Shown: positions 1 through 6,821 of the stretch, one piece after another
Layout: every line of letters begins with the position of its first letter
Position numbering within the stretch: the first letter of the stretch is position 1
DNA from: an uncultured Gilliamella sp.
GTDB lineage: Bacteria; Pseudomonadota; Gammaproteobacteria; Enterobacterales; Enterobacteriaceae
Reading direction: 5' to 3'
NCBI GenBank assembly: GCA_945291235.1
Contig: CALYQY010000084.1
Span: 1-10,031, forward strand
DNA: 10,031 nucleotides
Notes under the pieces: generated by a model
The model's database searches: none
What the model was told of the DNA's origin: nothing
The model's input: only the letters and a program-made list of their open reading frames with translations
Made by a program: the position numbers and the translations under genes

Positions 1-224
1 AATTTGGCTTTTTACTTGATGCGCTAAAATATGGTACACCGCCACATGCAGGACTTGCATTTGGTTTAGACAGATTAAGTATGCTATTAACAGGTACCGA
101 TAATATCCGGGATGTTATCGCATTTCCGAAAACAACAGCGGCAACTTGTTTAATGACAGATGCACCAAGCCCGGCAAATCCTAATGCATTAGCTGAGCTT
201 GGTATTGAAGTTAGCAAAAAATAG
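1..224 (+). CDS. aspS: Aspartate--tRNA ligase, C-terminal fragment
   Basis: This is the last 73 codons of aspartyl-tRNA synthetase; the rest lies before the window. The reading frame begins at base 3 and ends with TAG at 222-224. It contains class II synthetase motif 3 (GLAFGLDRL, whose Arg binds ATP) followed by the AspRS-typical RDVIAFPKT segment and the C-terminal tail ending ELGIEVSKK. The enzyme charges tRNA-Asp in the cytoplasm. The tail matches the bacterial form closely and nothing looks broken. The stop is followed after 10 bp by nudB, the same aspS-nudB order as in Escherichia coli, so the two are probably co-transcribed. Identification is by recognition of motif 3 and the surrounding conserved residues. 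Confidence 0.95.
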   Translation, partial: FGFLLDALKYGTPPHAGLAFGLDRLSMLLTGTDNIRDVIAFPKTTAATCLMTDAPSPANPNALAELGIEVSKK

Positions 225-234
225 TGATGTCTTA

Positions 235-687
235 ATGCAAAAGTTCAAAAAGCCTGAATCTGTTTTAGTTGTTATTTACTGTCAAAAAACTTTGCGTTGT
301 CTTATGCTACAACGCAAAGATGATCCCAATTTTTGGCAGTCAGTAACAGGTAGCATGGAAGATAACGAATTGCCGGTTGAAACTGCCATTCGTGAGGTTT
401 TTGAAGAAACAGGCATTGATATTCTGGGTAAAAATCTTAATTTAATCGATACTAACCATACGGTTGAATTCAAGATTTTTCCACAATTTAGGCATCGATA
501 TGCACCTGAAGTTGAAATAAATAAAGAACATTGGTTTTATTTACCGCTCGAAAATGAAATAACACCAACGCTTACTGAACATTTAGCCTATCAATGGTTG
601 ACAATTAGCGATGCAGCTAAAATAACAGCATCGCCAAATAATCAAGAAGCAATTAATGAAATTATTCAATTAAACGAGATTAATTAA
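235..687 (+). CDS. nudB: Dihydroneopterin triphosphate diphosphatase (Nudix hydrolase)
   Basis: NudB removes pyrophosphate from 7,8-dihydroneopterin triphosphate, an early step of folate synthesis in the cytoplasm; it can also act on dATP. The 150-residue product has the same length as E. coli NudB. A perfect Nudix box GX5EX7REUXEEXGU lies at residues 39-61 (G39, E45, R53, E54, E57, E58, G60, I61), and the segments FWQSVTGS, FRHRYAPEV and TEHLAYQWL are typical of this subfamily. I chose ATG 235 because it starts the conserved N-terminus and lies just after the aspS stop; a TTG at 199 in the same frame would overlap aspS and add 12 unrelated residues. No strong ribosome site is visible before ATG 235, which fits translational coupling to aspS. 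The next gene starts 10 bp after the stop. Confidence 0.93.
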   Translation: MQKFKKPESVLVVIYCQKTLRCLMLQRKDDPNFWQSVTGSMEDNELPVETAIREVFEETGIDILGKNLNLIDTNHTVEFKIFPQFRHRYAPEVEINKEHWFYLPLENEITPTLTEHLAYQWLTISDAAKITASPNNQEAINEIIQLNEIN

Positions 688-697
688 GGAGTAGGAA

Positions 698-1114
698 ATG
701 AAATTAAGTCAGTATGCCATTGTGTTATCAAGCTTATTGTATTTTATACCTAATAGTTATGCTGAAATTAACATTAAAACATGCCAAACCAACAAAACTG
801 ATTATATCATTTTTGATGAAATCGATTCGCAAATCGCTGAAAATATTATCGAACACAAATTACATAATCAACCTGAAATACGAGAAAATACCATCATCAA
901 AGTTTTTGCTAATGAAAACAATGATGATAGAAACTATTGGATTGCTTCTTTTGAGTTTGAAGATCAAACGACCCAATATCTTTTTTATCAAGTAGATGAA
1001 AATAAATTTATTGATATCGACCAACAGCAATTTAAAACATTATTACCTAAAATTGTGAAATGCAATCTAAATCAACAAGTACCTATTTATAGTGAAAATT
1101 TTGACGCTGACTAG
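698..1114 (+). CDS. Small secreted protein of unknown function
   Basis: I do not recognise this 138-residue protein. It opens with a typical Sec signal peptide: Lys2, a hydrophobic core at about residues 6-17, and a signal peptidase I site after SYA (A22|E23). No lipobox cysteine is present, so it should be soluble in the periplasm or exported. The mature part is about 116 residues, acidic, rich in Asn, Asp, Glu and Ile, and has only two cysteines (C29 near the start, C122 near the end), which could form one disulfide tying the chain ends together. The start is well supported: AGGAG at 687-691 overlaps the last base of nudB and sits 6 bp before ATG. It is probably in the aspS-nudB transcript. 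Codon use looks like its neighbours. The signal peptide is seen; the disulfide is inferred. Confidence 0.8.
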   Translation: MKLSQYAIVLSSLLYFIPNSYAEINIKTCQTNKTDYIIFDEIDSQIAENIIEHKLHNQPEIRENTIIKVFANENNDDRNYWIASFEFEDQTTQYLFYQVDENKFIDIDQQQFKTLLPKIVKCNLNQQVPIYSENFDAD

Positions 1115-1203
1115 TTGATGACAAAATAACGTTAACATTTAGGATGTTAGACTACCTTAAATTAGTGTAAACAAAGGCAGATTAATAGGGAGTAATTATT
1201 TTT

Positions 1204-2670
1204 ATGAACTTGACCAATTTTCGTGATTTTTTAAATTATCTTGAAGAACAAGGTGAATTAAAACGAATTCCCTATCCTGTTAATCCTTATTTGGAAATGA
1301 CCGAAATTGCAGATCGTGTTTTACGTTCTAAAGGCCCAGCCTTATTATTCGAAAATCCTATTGGTTATGACATGCCCGTACTTTGTAACCTATTTGGAAC
1401 ACCCAAACGTGTTGCGATGGGAATGGGGTTAGAAGATACATCGCAATTACGTGAAATTGGTGAATTATTAGCTTTTTTACGTGAGCCAGAACCACCAAAA
1501 GGCATTAAGCAATTTTTTCATGTGTTACCCAAATATAAGCAAATATTAAATATGCCTGTTAAGCGACGATCGTCTGCGCCTTGTCAGGAATTGATTTTTA
1601 AAAATGAAGAAGTTGATTTAACTCGTCTGCCAATCATGCATTGTTGGCCCGATGATGTAGCACCACTTTTAACTTGGGGACTAACGATAACGAAAGGACC
1701 TTATAAAGAAAGGCAAAATGTCGGCGTTTATCGCTTACAATTATTGGGTAAAAATAAGTTAATTATGCGCTGGCTATCTCATCGAGGAGGAGCGCTCGAT
1801 TTTGCAGAATGGCAACAAGCCCATCCTAATGAAAAGTTTCCTGTTAGCGTTGCCATTGGTGCAGATCCAGCAACCATTTTAAGTGCAGTCACTCCCGTAC
1901 CAGATACCTTACCAGAATACGCCTTTGCAGGTCTGTTACGCAATAGTCGAACTGAAGTAGTAAAATCGCTATCCAATGATTTAGATGTCCCCGCTACCGC
2001 CGAAATTATCTTAGAAGGCTATATTGATCCGAATGAATTAGCGCCTGAAGGCCCATATGGTGATCATACTGGTTACTACAACGAAGTTGAAAAATTTGCT
2101 GTTTTTACGGTAACTCATCTAACTCGTCGAAAAGATGCGATTTATCACTCTACCTATACGGGTCGTCCACCCGATGAACCGGCCGTAATGGGACTCGCTT
2201 TAAATGAAGTCTTTATCCCTATTTTACAAAAACAATTTCCTGAAATTGTCGATTTTTATTTACCACCCGAAGGATGTTCCTACCGGATTGCAATTGTGAC
2301 CATCAAAAAACAGTATCCAGGCCATGCTAAACGTGTCATGATGGGCGTTTGGTCTTACTTACGCCAATTTATGTATACCAAATTTGTTATTGTATGTGAT
2401 GATGATATCAATGCCCGAGATTGGAAAGATGTCATGTGGGCTATTTCAACGCGCATGGATCCTCATCGTGATACCACATTTATTGACAATACGCCGATTG
2501 ATTATTTAGATTTTGCTTCGCCTGTTTCTGGGTTAGGCTCAAAAATGGGATTAGATGCGACCAATAAATGGCAAGGCGAAACTCAGCGAGAATGGGGAAA
2601 AATCATCAAAAAAGATCCTAAAGTTGTGGCTTATATCGATGAAATTTGGGATAAACTTGGCTTAGAGTAA
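1204..2670 (+). CDS. ubiD: 4-hydroxy-3-polyprenylbenzoate decarboxylase (UbiD)
   Basis: UbiD decarboxylates 3-octaprenyl-4-hydroxybenzoate in ubiquinone synthesis, using prenylated FMN made by UbiX and a divalent metal. The 488-residue product aligns along its length with E. coli UbiD (497 residues) and is slightly shorter at the C-terminus. Family residues keep their E. coli positions: N172 and E238 for the metal, R177 in [10 protein letters not shown]190, E282 and the catalytic acid D287 in [13 protein letters not shown]. The long conserved stretch from [10 protein letters not shown] to [15 protein letters not shown] is intact. The ribosome site AGGGAG at 1187-1192 is 11 bp from the ATG, rather far. 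The gene stands alone, 89 bp after the secreted-protein gene; ubiX is not in the window. Its presence implies that the organism makes ubiquinone, so some respiratory capacity is expected. Confidence 0.96.
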   Translation: MNLTNFRDFLNYLEEQGELKRIPYPVNPYLEMTEIADRVLRSKGPALLFENPIGYDMPVLCNLFGTPKRVAMGMGLEDTSQLREIGELLAFLREPEPPKGIKQFFHVLPKYKQILNMPVKRRSSAPCQELIFKNEEVDLTRLPIMHCWPDDVAPLLTWGLTITKGPYKERQNVGVYRLQLLGKNKLIMRWLSHRGGALDFAEWQQAHPNEKFPVSVAIGADPATILSAVTPVPDTLPEYAFAGLLRNSRTEVVKSLSNDLDVPATAEIILEGYIDPNELAPEGPYGDHTGYYNEVEKFAVFTVTHLTRRKDAIYHSTYTGRPPDEPAVMGLALNEVFIPILQKQFPEIVDFYLPPEGCSYRIAIVTIKKQYPGHAKRVMMGVWSYLRQFMYTKFVIVCDDDINARDWKDVMWAISTRMDPHRDTTFIDNTPIDYLDFASPVSGLGSKMGLDATNKWQGETQREWGKIIKKDPKVVAYIDEIWDKLGLE

Positions 2671-2867
2671 ACTGACATGATAAGTTCAATTAAACACTCT
2701 ACATTGGGTCAATAGCATCGATATTTATCGTTAATGACAAATAGGAATAATTAAATAGCCGTTAAAATCATAAGAAAGCTCACATTGAACGGTAGTAACT
2801 TATTGTAATATCAATGAATTTGCATTGAATATAACTTAAATTTGATAAACACTCAAAACAGATTTAA
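2671..2867. other. Non-coding gap upstream of tmaR
   Basis: The 272-bp space between ubiD and tmaR holds no credible open reading frame, tRNA or recognised small RNA; a promoter occupies its 3' end. It is very AT-rich. Inside it are three copies of a six-base word in alternating orientation: CATTGA (2783-2788), TCAATG (2811-2816) and CATTGA (2823-2828). The last two can form a small hairpin with a six-base loop. No Rho-independent terminator with a T-run is visible after ubiD. Confidence 0.5.
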
Positions 2868-2897
2868 TTATCATCTATAAATTTATTAGTATATAAT
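2868..2897 (+). promoter_or_regulatory. Putative sigma-70 promoter for tmaR
   Basis: A perfect -10 hexamer TATAAT lies at 2892-2897, with TTATCA (four of six matches to the -35 consensus) at 2868-2873 and an 18-bp spacer. It is 45 bp before the tmaR start, in the only long gap of the left half. AT-rich DNA produces such matches by chance, so this is a reasonable but unproven call. Confidence 0.4.
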
Positions 2898-2942
2898 TAG
2901 TCATAATTTATTTTTTCCAATTTTAGAAATAAGGGGTTATAG

Positions 2943-3263
2943 ATGGACAAGGAAAAAAACGCCGCACCATCATTTCAAGATGTATTAGAATATATTCGTT
3001 TATCACGTCGTTTAAACAAATTAAAACGTGAAATATCCGATAATGAGAAAAAAATCCGAGATAACCAAAAACGAGTATTATTACTTGAAAATTTGAGTGA
3101 TTATATAAAACCAGATATGACTTATGACGAACTTCAAGCGATTATTGCTAACATGAAAAGTGATTATGATGATCGTGTAGATGATTATATTATCAAAAAT
3201 GCTGAAATTTCAAAAGAACGCCGTGAAATCAGCAACAAAATGCGTAGCTATCGTTCTCACTAA
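2943..3263 (+). CDS. tmaR: TmaR, polar organiser of the phosphotransferase system (DUF496)
   Basis: TmaR (formerly YeeX) is a small cytoplasmic coiled-coil protein. In E. coli it forms a cluster at one cell pole, holds Enzyme I of the sugar phosphotransferase system there, and so limits sugar uptake. The 106-residue product matches E. coli TmaR (109 residues) closely: [11 protein letters not shown] near the start, then [20 protein letters not shown] (residues 38-57) and [19 protein letters not shown]. Charged heptad-like segments at about 14-50 and 76-103 predict two long helices. Y75 in the SDYDDR motif corresponds to E. coli Tyr72, reported to be phosphorylated and needed for localisation. 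The start is supported by AAGGGG (2931-2936), 6 bp before ATG. It is transcribed alone and ends at a hairpin shared with the convergent yciH gene. Confidence 0.93.
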   Translation: MDKEKNAAPSFQDVLEYIRLSRRLNKLKREISDNEKKIRDNQKRVLLLENLSDYIKPDMTYDELQAIIANMKSDYDDRVDDYIIKNAEISKERREISNKMRSYRSH

Positions 3264-3274
3264 CATATAGCAGA

Positions 3275-3302
3275 TTTACTCCCATTCAATAATGGGAGTA
3301 AA
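3275..3302. terminator. Hairpin between convergent tmaR and yciH, probable bidirectional terminator
   Basis: A perfect 12-bp stem (3275-3286 with 3291-3302) encloses a CAAT loop, with a central CTCCCATT/AATGGGAG core. It begins 11 bp after the tmaR stop and lies 15 bp beyond the yciH stop on the other strand, the place expected for a shared terminator. Neither strand has a clear T-run after the stem; the stem itself opens with TTT and closes with AAA on both strands. It is therefore not a textbook intrinsic terminator and may instead protect 3' ends or need a factor. Confidence 0.6.
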
Positions 3303-3317
3303 GACAATTACCACAAC

Positions 3318-3641
3318 TCAACCACCGGCTAGCTTTACTTTAAAGCCTTTTTCTTCCAGCAAAGATTTGAGTAAATCACGTTTATCGCCTTGAATTTCAA
3401 TGCTACCATTTTTAACTGCTCCACCACAACCACAACGTTTTTTGAGTTCCGCAGCTATTTTTTGAAGTTGGGCATCATCAAAATCAAATCCTGAAATGAC
3501 GCACACACCTTTGCCTTTACGTCCGGATGTTTGGCGTTGAATTCGAATAATCCCATCCCCTTTAGGTCGAGATTCTTTTACTTCAACCGATTTAATACGA
3601 CCTTGATCGGTAGAATAAACAAGTGGATTATCAGACATCAT
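3318..3641 (-). CDS. yciH: YciH, SUI1/eIF1-like translation factor homologue
   Basis: YciH is the bacterial homologue of the eukaryotic start-codon selection factor eIF1 (SUI1). In E. coli it has been shown to influence initiation fidelity in vitro, but its role in the cell is not settled. The 107-residue product is nearly the same size as E. coli YciH (108). The SUI1 core spans about residues 27-104 and shows RIQRQTSGRKGKGVC, KKRCGCGGAVK and IEIQGDKRDLLKSLL. It starts 4 bp after the pyrF stop, the same pairing as in E. coli. Two adjacent ATG codons (3641 and 3638) are possible starts; AGAG inside the end of pyrF is 8 bp from the first, while the E. coli protein has only one Met. It is the last gene of the minus-strand run. 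Confidence 0.95.
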   Translation of the reverse strand: MMSDNPLVYSTDQGRIKSVEVKESRPKGDGIIRIQRQTSGRKGKGVCVISGFDFDDAQLQKIAAELKKRCGCGGAVKNGSIEIQGDKRDLLKSLLEEKGFKVKLAGG

Positions 3642-3645
3642 GAAA

Positions 3646-4350
3646 TTAACTCTTGCTCAAATCAAGGGTTGATAAAATAGTTTGCAATGATAAAGAAGGA
3701 TCTTCTGCTTGCGTAATCGGACGACCAATAACCAGATAATCCGATCCTGCAGCTTGCGCACGTTGTGGCGTCATAATTCGACGCTGATCATCAGCATTTG
3801 AACCGGCGGGTCTGATACCAGGCGTCACTAGCTTGAAATCACTCCCTAAGCGAGTTCTAAAACTTTGCACTTCTTTAGCGGAGCATACTACGCCATCAAG
3901 CCCACAATTTTTGGCTAACAAAGCTAATTTAGTGGCTTGTTCCAAAGGCGAAACAGGGATACCGATTTCTTGAAGATCTACCGACTCCATGCTTGTTAAA
4001 ACAGTTACCGCAATTAAAAGAGGCGCATCTTTACCATATGGATAGAGTGCGTCTTTCGCCGCCTGCATCATCCGAGACCCACCACTAGCATGAACATTTG
4101 TCATCCAAACACCTAAATCAGCTGCAGCAATTATCGCTTTCGCAACAGTATTTGGAATATCATGAAATTTAAGATCCAAAAAAACATCGAAACCTTTATT
4201 CATAATCTGTTTAATAAAATCGGGCCCCGCATGCGTAAAAAGCTCTTTGCCAATTTTTAAACGACAATCTTTTGGCTCAACACGATCAATAAAATTCCAA
4301 GCTGATTTAACATCAGCAAAATCAACAGCAACGATAATAGGTGAAGACAT
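3646..4350 (-). CDS. pyrF: Orotidine 5'-phosphate decarboxylase
   Basis: PyrF catalyses the last step of de novo UMP synthesis, OMP to UMP plus carbon dioxide, in the cytoplasm. The 234-residue product is slightly shorter than E. coli PyrF (245) at the N-terminus. The signature [10 protein letters not shown] covers the catalytic Asp-x-Lys-x-x-Asp (D59, K61, D64). D10 in VAVDF, K32 in [10 protein letters not shown], the phosphate-binding VTPGIRP and the late VIGRPIT segment are also present, so the TIM-barrel active site looks complete. AAGGA precedes the ATG by about 11 bp. It begins 26 bp after ape1 and ends 4 bp before yciH. No promoter is evident in the short gap, so it may be transcribed through from the pat genes or from a promoter inside ape1. 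Confidence 0.97.
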   Translation of the reverse strand: MSSPIIVAVDFADVKSAWNFIDRVEPKDCRLKIGKELFTHAGPDFIKQIMNKGFDVFLDLKFHDIPNTVAKAIIAAADLGVWMTNVHASGGSRMMQAAKDALYPYGKDAPLLIAVTVLTSMESVDLQEIGIPVSPLEQATKLALLAKNCGLDGVVCSAKEVQSFRTRLGSDFKLVTPGIRPAGSNADDQRRIMTPQRAQAAGSDYLVIGRPITQAEDPSLSLQTILSTLDLSKS

Positions 4351-4376
4351 AACAGATTTATTCCTTTTATTAATAA

Positions 4377-5555
4377 CTAATCGCTATTTTTTTTAACAAA
4401 TTCATTTAAATCATTATAAAAGATTTTGGCACTTTCTTTATAGCCTTGCAAGGTTTGATGTACTAAATCTGACCGAGCCAATCCAAACTTAGACCAAAGC
4501 TTAACCGAATGACTTCCCCCCATAGCGGCCTGCCAATCCCAAAACAGTGTTTTTTCTGATTTAGCCACTTGTTTTTGAATCCTTTTTACTAAATTATAAG
4601 ACTTTGGAATTTCAGTTTGATTAATCATTGTATCAGGAGGTGAAATCAATAAAATTGCAGCATTCGGCAATAATTTTCGAATTTTACGAATGTTGTAGAC
4701 TAAATTTTTCCGATATTCATCTGCATCTAAAGTCTCATCGAAACTCTCGTTTGTTCCATACTCCAAAATAACCAAATCGCTTTTAGATAACAATAATTCC
4801 TGAAACCACTGAGGACGCCATTTTTGCCAAATTGTTTGCTTAGCCCCATTCGAACCAATCGCAGATACAATAACACCCGACTTGTTGGCTCGAGTTAACC
4901 AAAATCCACCAATTTCAGTGCTATCTTTACTTTTAATGGTAATAGGAAGCGTTGAAGTAAACGTTGTCGTTTGCCAACCACCAAATTTATTCTTGAAACT
5001 AAAGGCAATTTTATCTTTATTATAGATACTTAATGGATTTTTAGTTATTTTCTTAGTTTTAAAAATAAGGCTAATTTTCCATATATCTCTATCGTCTGCT
5101 TTAAATGCCAACTCAACAGAAGCTTGAGAATTAATAGGTTTAGCGATAAAACCGCCCATAGGAAAATCGAGATTACTTAATACTCGGCTACTTAACAATT
5201 CCCAATTAGAATCTTTCAAACTAACTCGAGTATGGTTTTGCCCTTTAACCCAAACAGGAGGAACCCAACCTATACCTGCATCACCATATTTATCTTGCAT
5301 CAACGCTCTAAATTCGCCTGTAAAAAAATCTGCAGCGGTATGAGAATCACCAAATTGGGTGATATTAACAACTTTATGGGTGTGGTCTTGATTATTGACT
5401 AATGAATTTAAGCGTAAAACAAATTGTTTAGCATTTGGATCGCCAAAATCAACAATCACAGACTTAGACGTTGGAATACTTTCAGCCATAGTACTAAAAC
5501 TGACAGTAAACACCACCAAAAAAACAGCAACCATAGTTTTAATGCATTGATTCAA
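4377..5555 (-). CDS. ape1: Peptidoglycan O-acetylesterase Ape1 (SGNH hydrolase)
   Basis: Ape1 enzymes remove acetyl groups from MurNAc O-6 in the periplasm, making the glycan accessible to lytic transglycosylases. The 392-residue product has a signal peptide (hydrophobic core at about 8-20, cleavage likely after A24). SGNH blocks are complete: FGDSHT with nucleophile S71, block II G234 in AIGSNG, block III N269 in EYGTNES, and the D363-L-V-H366 pair. This layout matches Neisseria Ape1, which I recall as Ser78/Asp366/His369. About 140 residues between blocks I and II (roughly 90-230), rich in beta-type sequence, correspond to the inserted CBM35-like domain of that family. The start is TTG 5555, chosen for AGAGGA 8 bp upstream; it overlaps patB by 17 bp. 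A later ATG at codon 8 has no ribosome site. Another SGNH esterase cannot be excluded, but the neighbours fit Ape1. Confidence 0.82.
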   Translation of the reverse strand: MNQCIKTMVAVFLVVFTVSFSTMAESIPTSKSVIVDFGDPNAKQFVLRLNSLVNNQDHTHKVVNITQFGDSHTAADFFTGEFRALMQDKYGDAGIGWVPPVWVKGQNHTRVSLKDSNWELLSSRVLSNLDFPMGGFIAKPINSQASVELAFKADDRDIWKISLIFKTKKITKNPLSIYNKDKIAFSFKNKFGGWQTTTFTSTLPITIKSKDSTEIGGFWLTRANKSGVIVSAIGSNGAKQTIWQKWRPQWFQELLLSKSDLVILEYGTNESFDETLDADEYRKNLVYNIRKIRKLLPNAAILLISPPDTMINQTEIPKSYNLVKRIQKQVAKSEKTLFWDWQAAMGGSHSVKLWSKFGLARSDLVHQTLQGYKESAKIFYNDLNEFVKKNSD

Positions 5556-6762
5556 TGTGGGAATCCTCTGATAAAGTGGATGTGATTTGGTTCAAAATTG
5601 CTTGAGCTAAAAGCTTTTGTCCAGTTATTGTAAAATGAATACCATCGTCTATTCTCACTTTAATTTTTTGCTTATTAGTCTCAATATAGCTGTTAAATTG
5701 ATCGTAAGAACAACCTAATAATGTATTGGTTTCCATAAAATGTTGATGCGCTTTTTCAACTTCGGATTCATATAAATGGCTTAAATAATTCATTCCGTCA
5801 TTCAACTTTGGTTTACGCATACAAGGTGGTGAAAGCCAAAGTACTTTTACATTATGTTGATTCGCGATATCTAATATTGATGCAACACGTAAACGGTACT
5901 GTTCTTCCCACAATTGCGATTTAAACTTAGCATATTTAGCATATCCCTTAACAGGAAAATCCCACGGATCATTAGGGCCTAAAAAAATGACGATTAATTT
6001 AATGGAAGCATCAGCACTGATTGCATCATTAATTGTTTTTGGCCAATCAAAAGCTTTTGGATAAGCAAGCCCAGTACTTTGTTTACTCAAGTTAATACTT
6101 TCTATCTTATATTGTTTAAATAACATTTTTTTAACATATGGTGCAACCCCTTGCATTAATGAATCCCCTGCAAAAAGGACTTTGTCATTTTTAGTTAAAA
6201 CAATCGGTGAAAGTTCAGTAAAATCGGTATCATTGCTAAGTCTCGGGTTACTTGATTCATCCAATGTTACCGTATTACCTAACGCTGTATTAGTCCGAGT
6301 ACTGTTTAGTTGACTATCAGAATGAGTTTGACGTTTATTAGTAGCTTGCAGGCTATCACCCTTAATTAACGGTAATTTTTGTTTATTATTTTCAGTTGTG
6401 TGATTGGATTTTATTGTTTTGTTTTGCCGGTTATTTTGTTGTAACTGTTTATCCGCAATTGCGTTTGCAGTCACGACATTAGGATGTTTTTGATTATCCT
6501 TTTCAATATTCGTGTTTTCTAACTCCTCTGATTCATACGATTCATTAGTCCATTTTGTCTGATCATCCTCAGTGACATTAGCATCATCCACCATTAATGC
6601 CATATCAAAAAACTCAAAATGGTAAGATTGCTGGCAATAAACCAATATTGATTTATGAAACAAAACCATTAAAGCAATAGCTGTAACAACTAACACTATA
6701 ACAATATAAAATGCGGATAAGGTTTTGTTAGTTGGCATTGTTAGCATATTACTTAACTTCAT
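5539..6762 (-). CDS. patB: Peptidoglycan O-acetyltransferase PatB (membrane-anchored SGNH protein)
   Basis: PatB transfers acetyl groups to MurNAc O-6 in the periplasm, taking them from PatA. The product is 407 residues from ATG 6762. One membrane helix at about 14-35 and a short basic N-terminus give an N-in, C-out anchor. Residues of about 60-185 form a linker rich in Asn, Thr, Gln, Lys and Ser, followed by an SGNH domain: LFAGDSLMQGVAPYV with nucleophile S201, LGPNDPWDF with N264, and D373-G-I-H376. Neisseria PatB has the same GDS...DxxH order (recalled Ser133/Asp302/His305), with a shorter N-terminal part. The start is fixed by GAAGGA (6767-6772) just before ATG 6762; an upstream TTG at 6792 in frame lacks a site. 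It lies 59 bp after patA and overlaps ape1. Catalytic assignment is by motif and context. Confidence 0.82.
   Translation of the reverse strand: MKLSNMLTMPTNKTLSAFYIVIVLVVTAIALMVLFHKSILVYCQQSYHFEFFDMALMVDDANVTEDDQTKWTNESYESEELENTNIEKDNQKHPNVVTANAIADKQLQQNNRQNKTIKSNHTTENNKQKLPLIKGDSLQATNKRQTHSDSQLNSTRTNTALGNTVTLDESSNPRLSNDTDFTELSPIVLTKNDKVLFAGDSLMQGVAPYVKKMLFKQYKIESINLSKQSTGLAYPKAFDWPKTINDAISADASIKLIVIFLGPNDPWDFPVKGYAKYAKFKSQLWEEQYRLRVASILDIANQHNVKVLWLSPPCMRKPKLNDGMNYLSHLYESEVEKAHQHFMETNTLLGCSYDQFNSYIETNKQKIKVRIDDGIHFTITGQKLLAQAILNQITSTLSEDSHIESMH
5564..5569 (-). promoter_or_regulatory. Ribosome-binding site deciding the TTG start of ape1
   Basis: AGAGGA, read on the minus strand inside the 3' end of patB, stands 8 bp before TTG 5555. 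No comparable site precedes the in-frame ATG at 5534, so the TTG is preferred even though it overlaps patB. The arrangement suggests that ribosomes finishing patB help start ape1. Confidence 0.6.
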
Positions 6763-6821
6763 AAAATCCTTCAAATTACTGTTCCTTGTCAAAACTGATC
6801 TTAAAAAATTTTAAAACACAA

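Noticed and set aside
199..234. TTG at 199 as the nudB start
   Set aside because: It overlaps aspS by 26 bp, adds 12 residues unlike the family and has no ribosome site; ATG 235 gives the usual 150-residue protein.
282..473. Open frame on the minus strand inside nudB
   Set aside because: It is antisense to the conserved Nudix region, with no ribosome site or recognisable product.
714..995. Second plus-strand frame inside the secreted-protein gene
   Set aside because: The other frame has the strong ribosome site and a proper signal peptide; this one is a frame-shifted shadow.
1779..1976. Minus-strand open frame inside ubiD
   Set aside because: It lies opposite a highly conserved part of ubiD and shows no features of its own.
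2776..2790. CRP-type site suggested by TCACA upstream of tmaR
   Set aside because: Only one half-site is present; the expected TGTGA six bases upstream is missing.
6763..6792. TTG at 6792 as the patB start, or its TTGACA as a -35 element
   Set aside because: GAAGGA directly precedes ATG 6762, while the TTG has no ribosome site. No good -10 lies at the right distance from the TTGACA.
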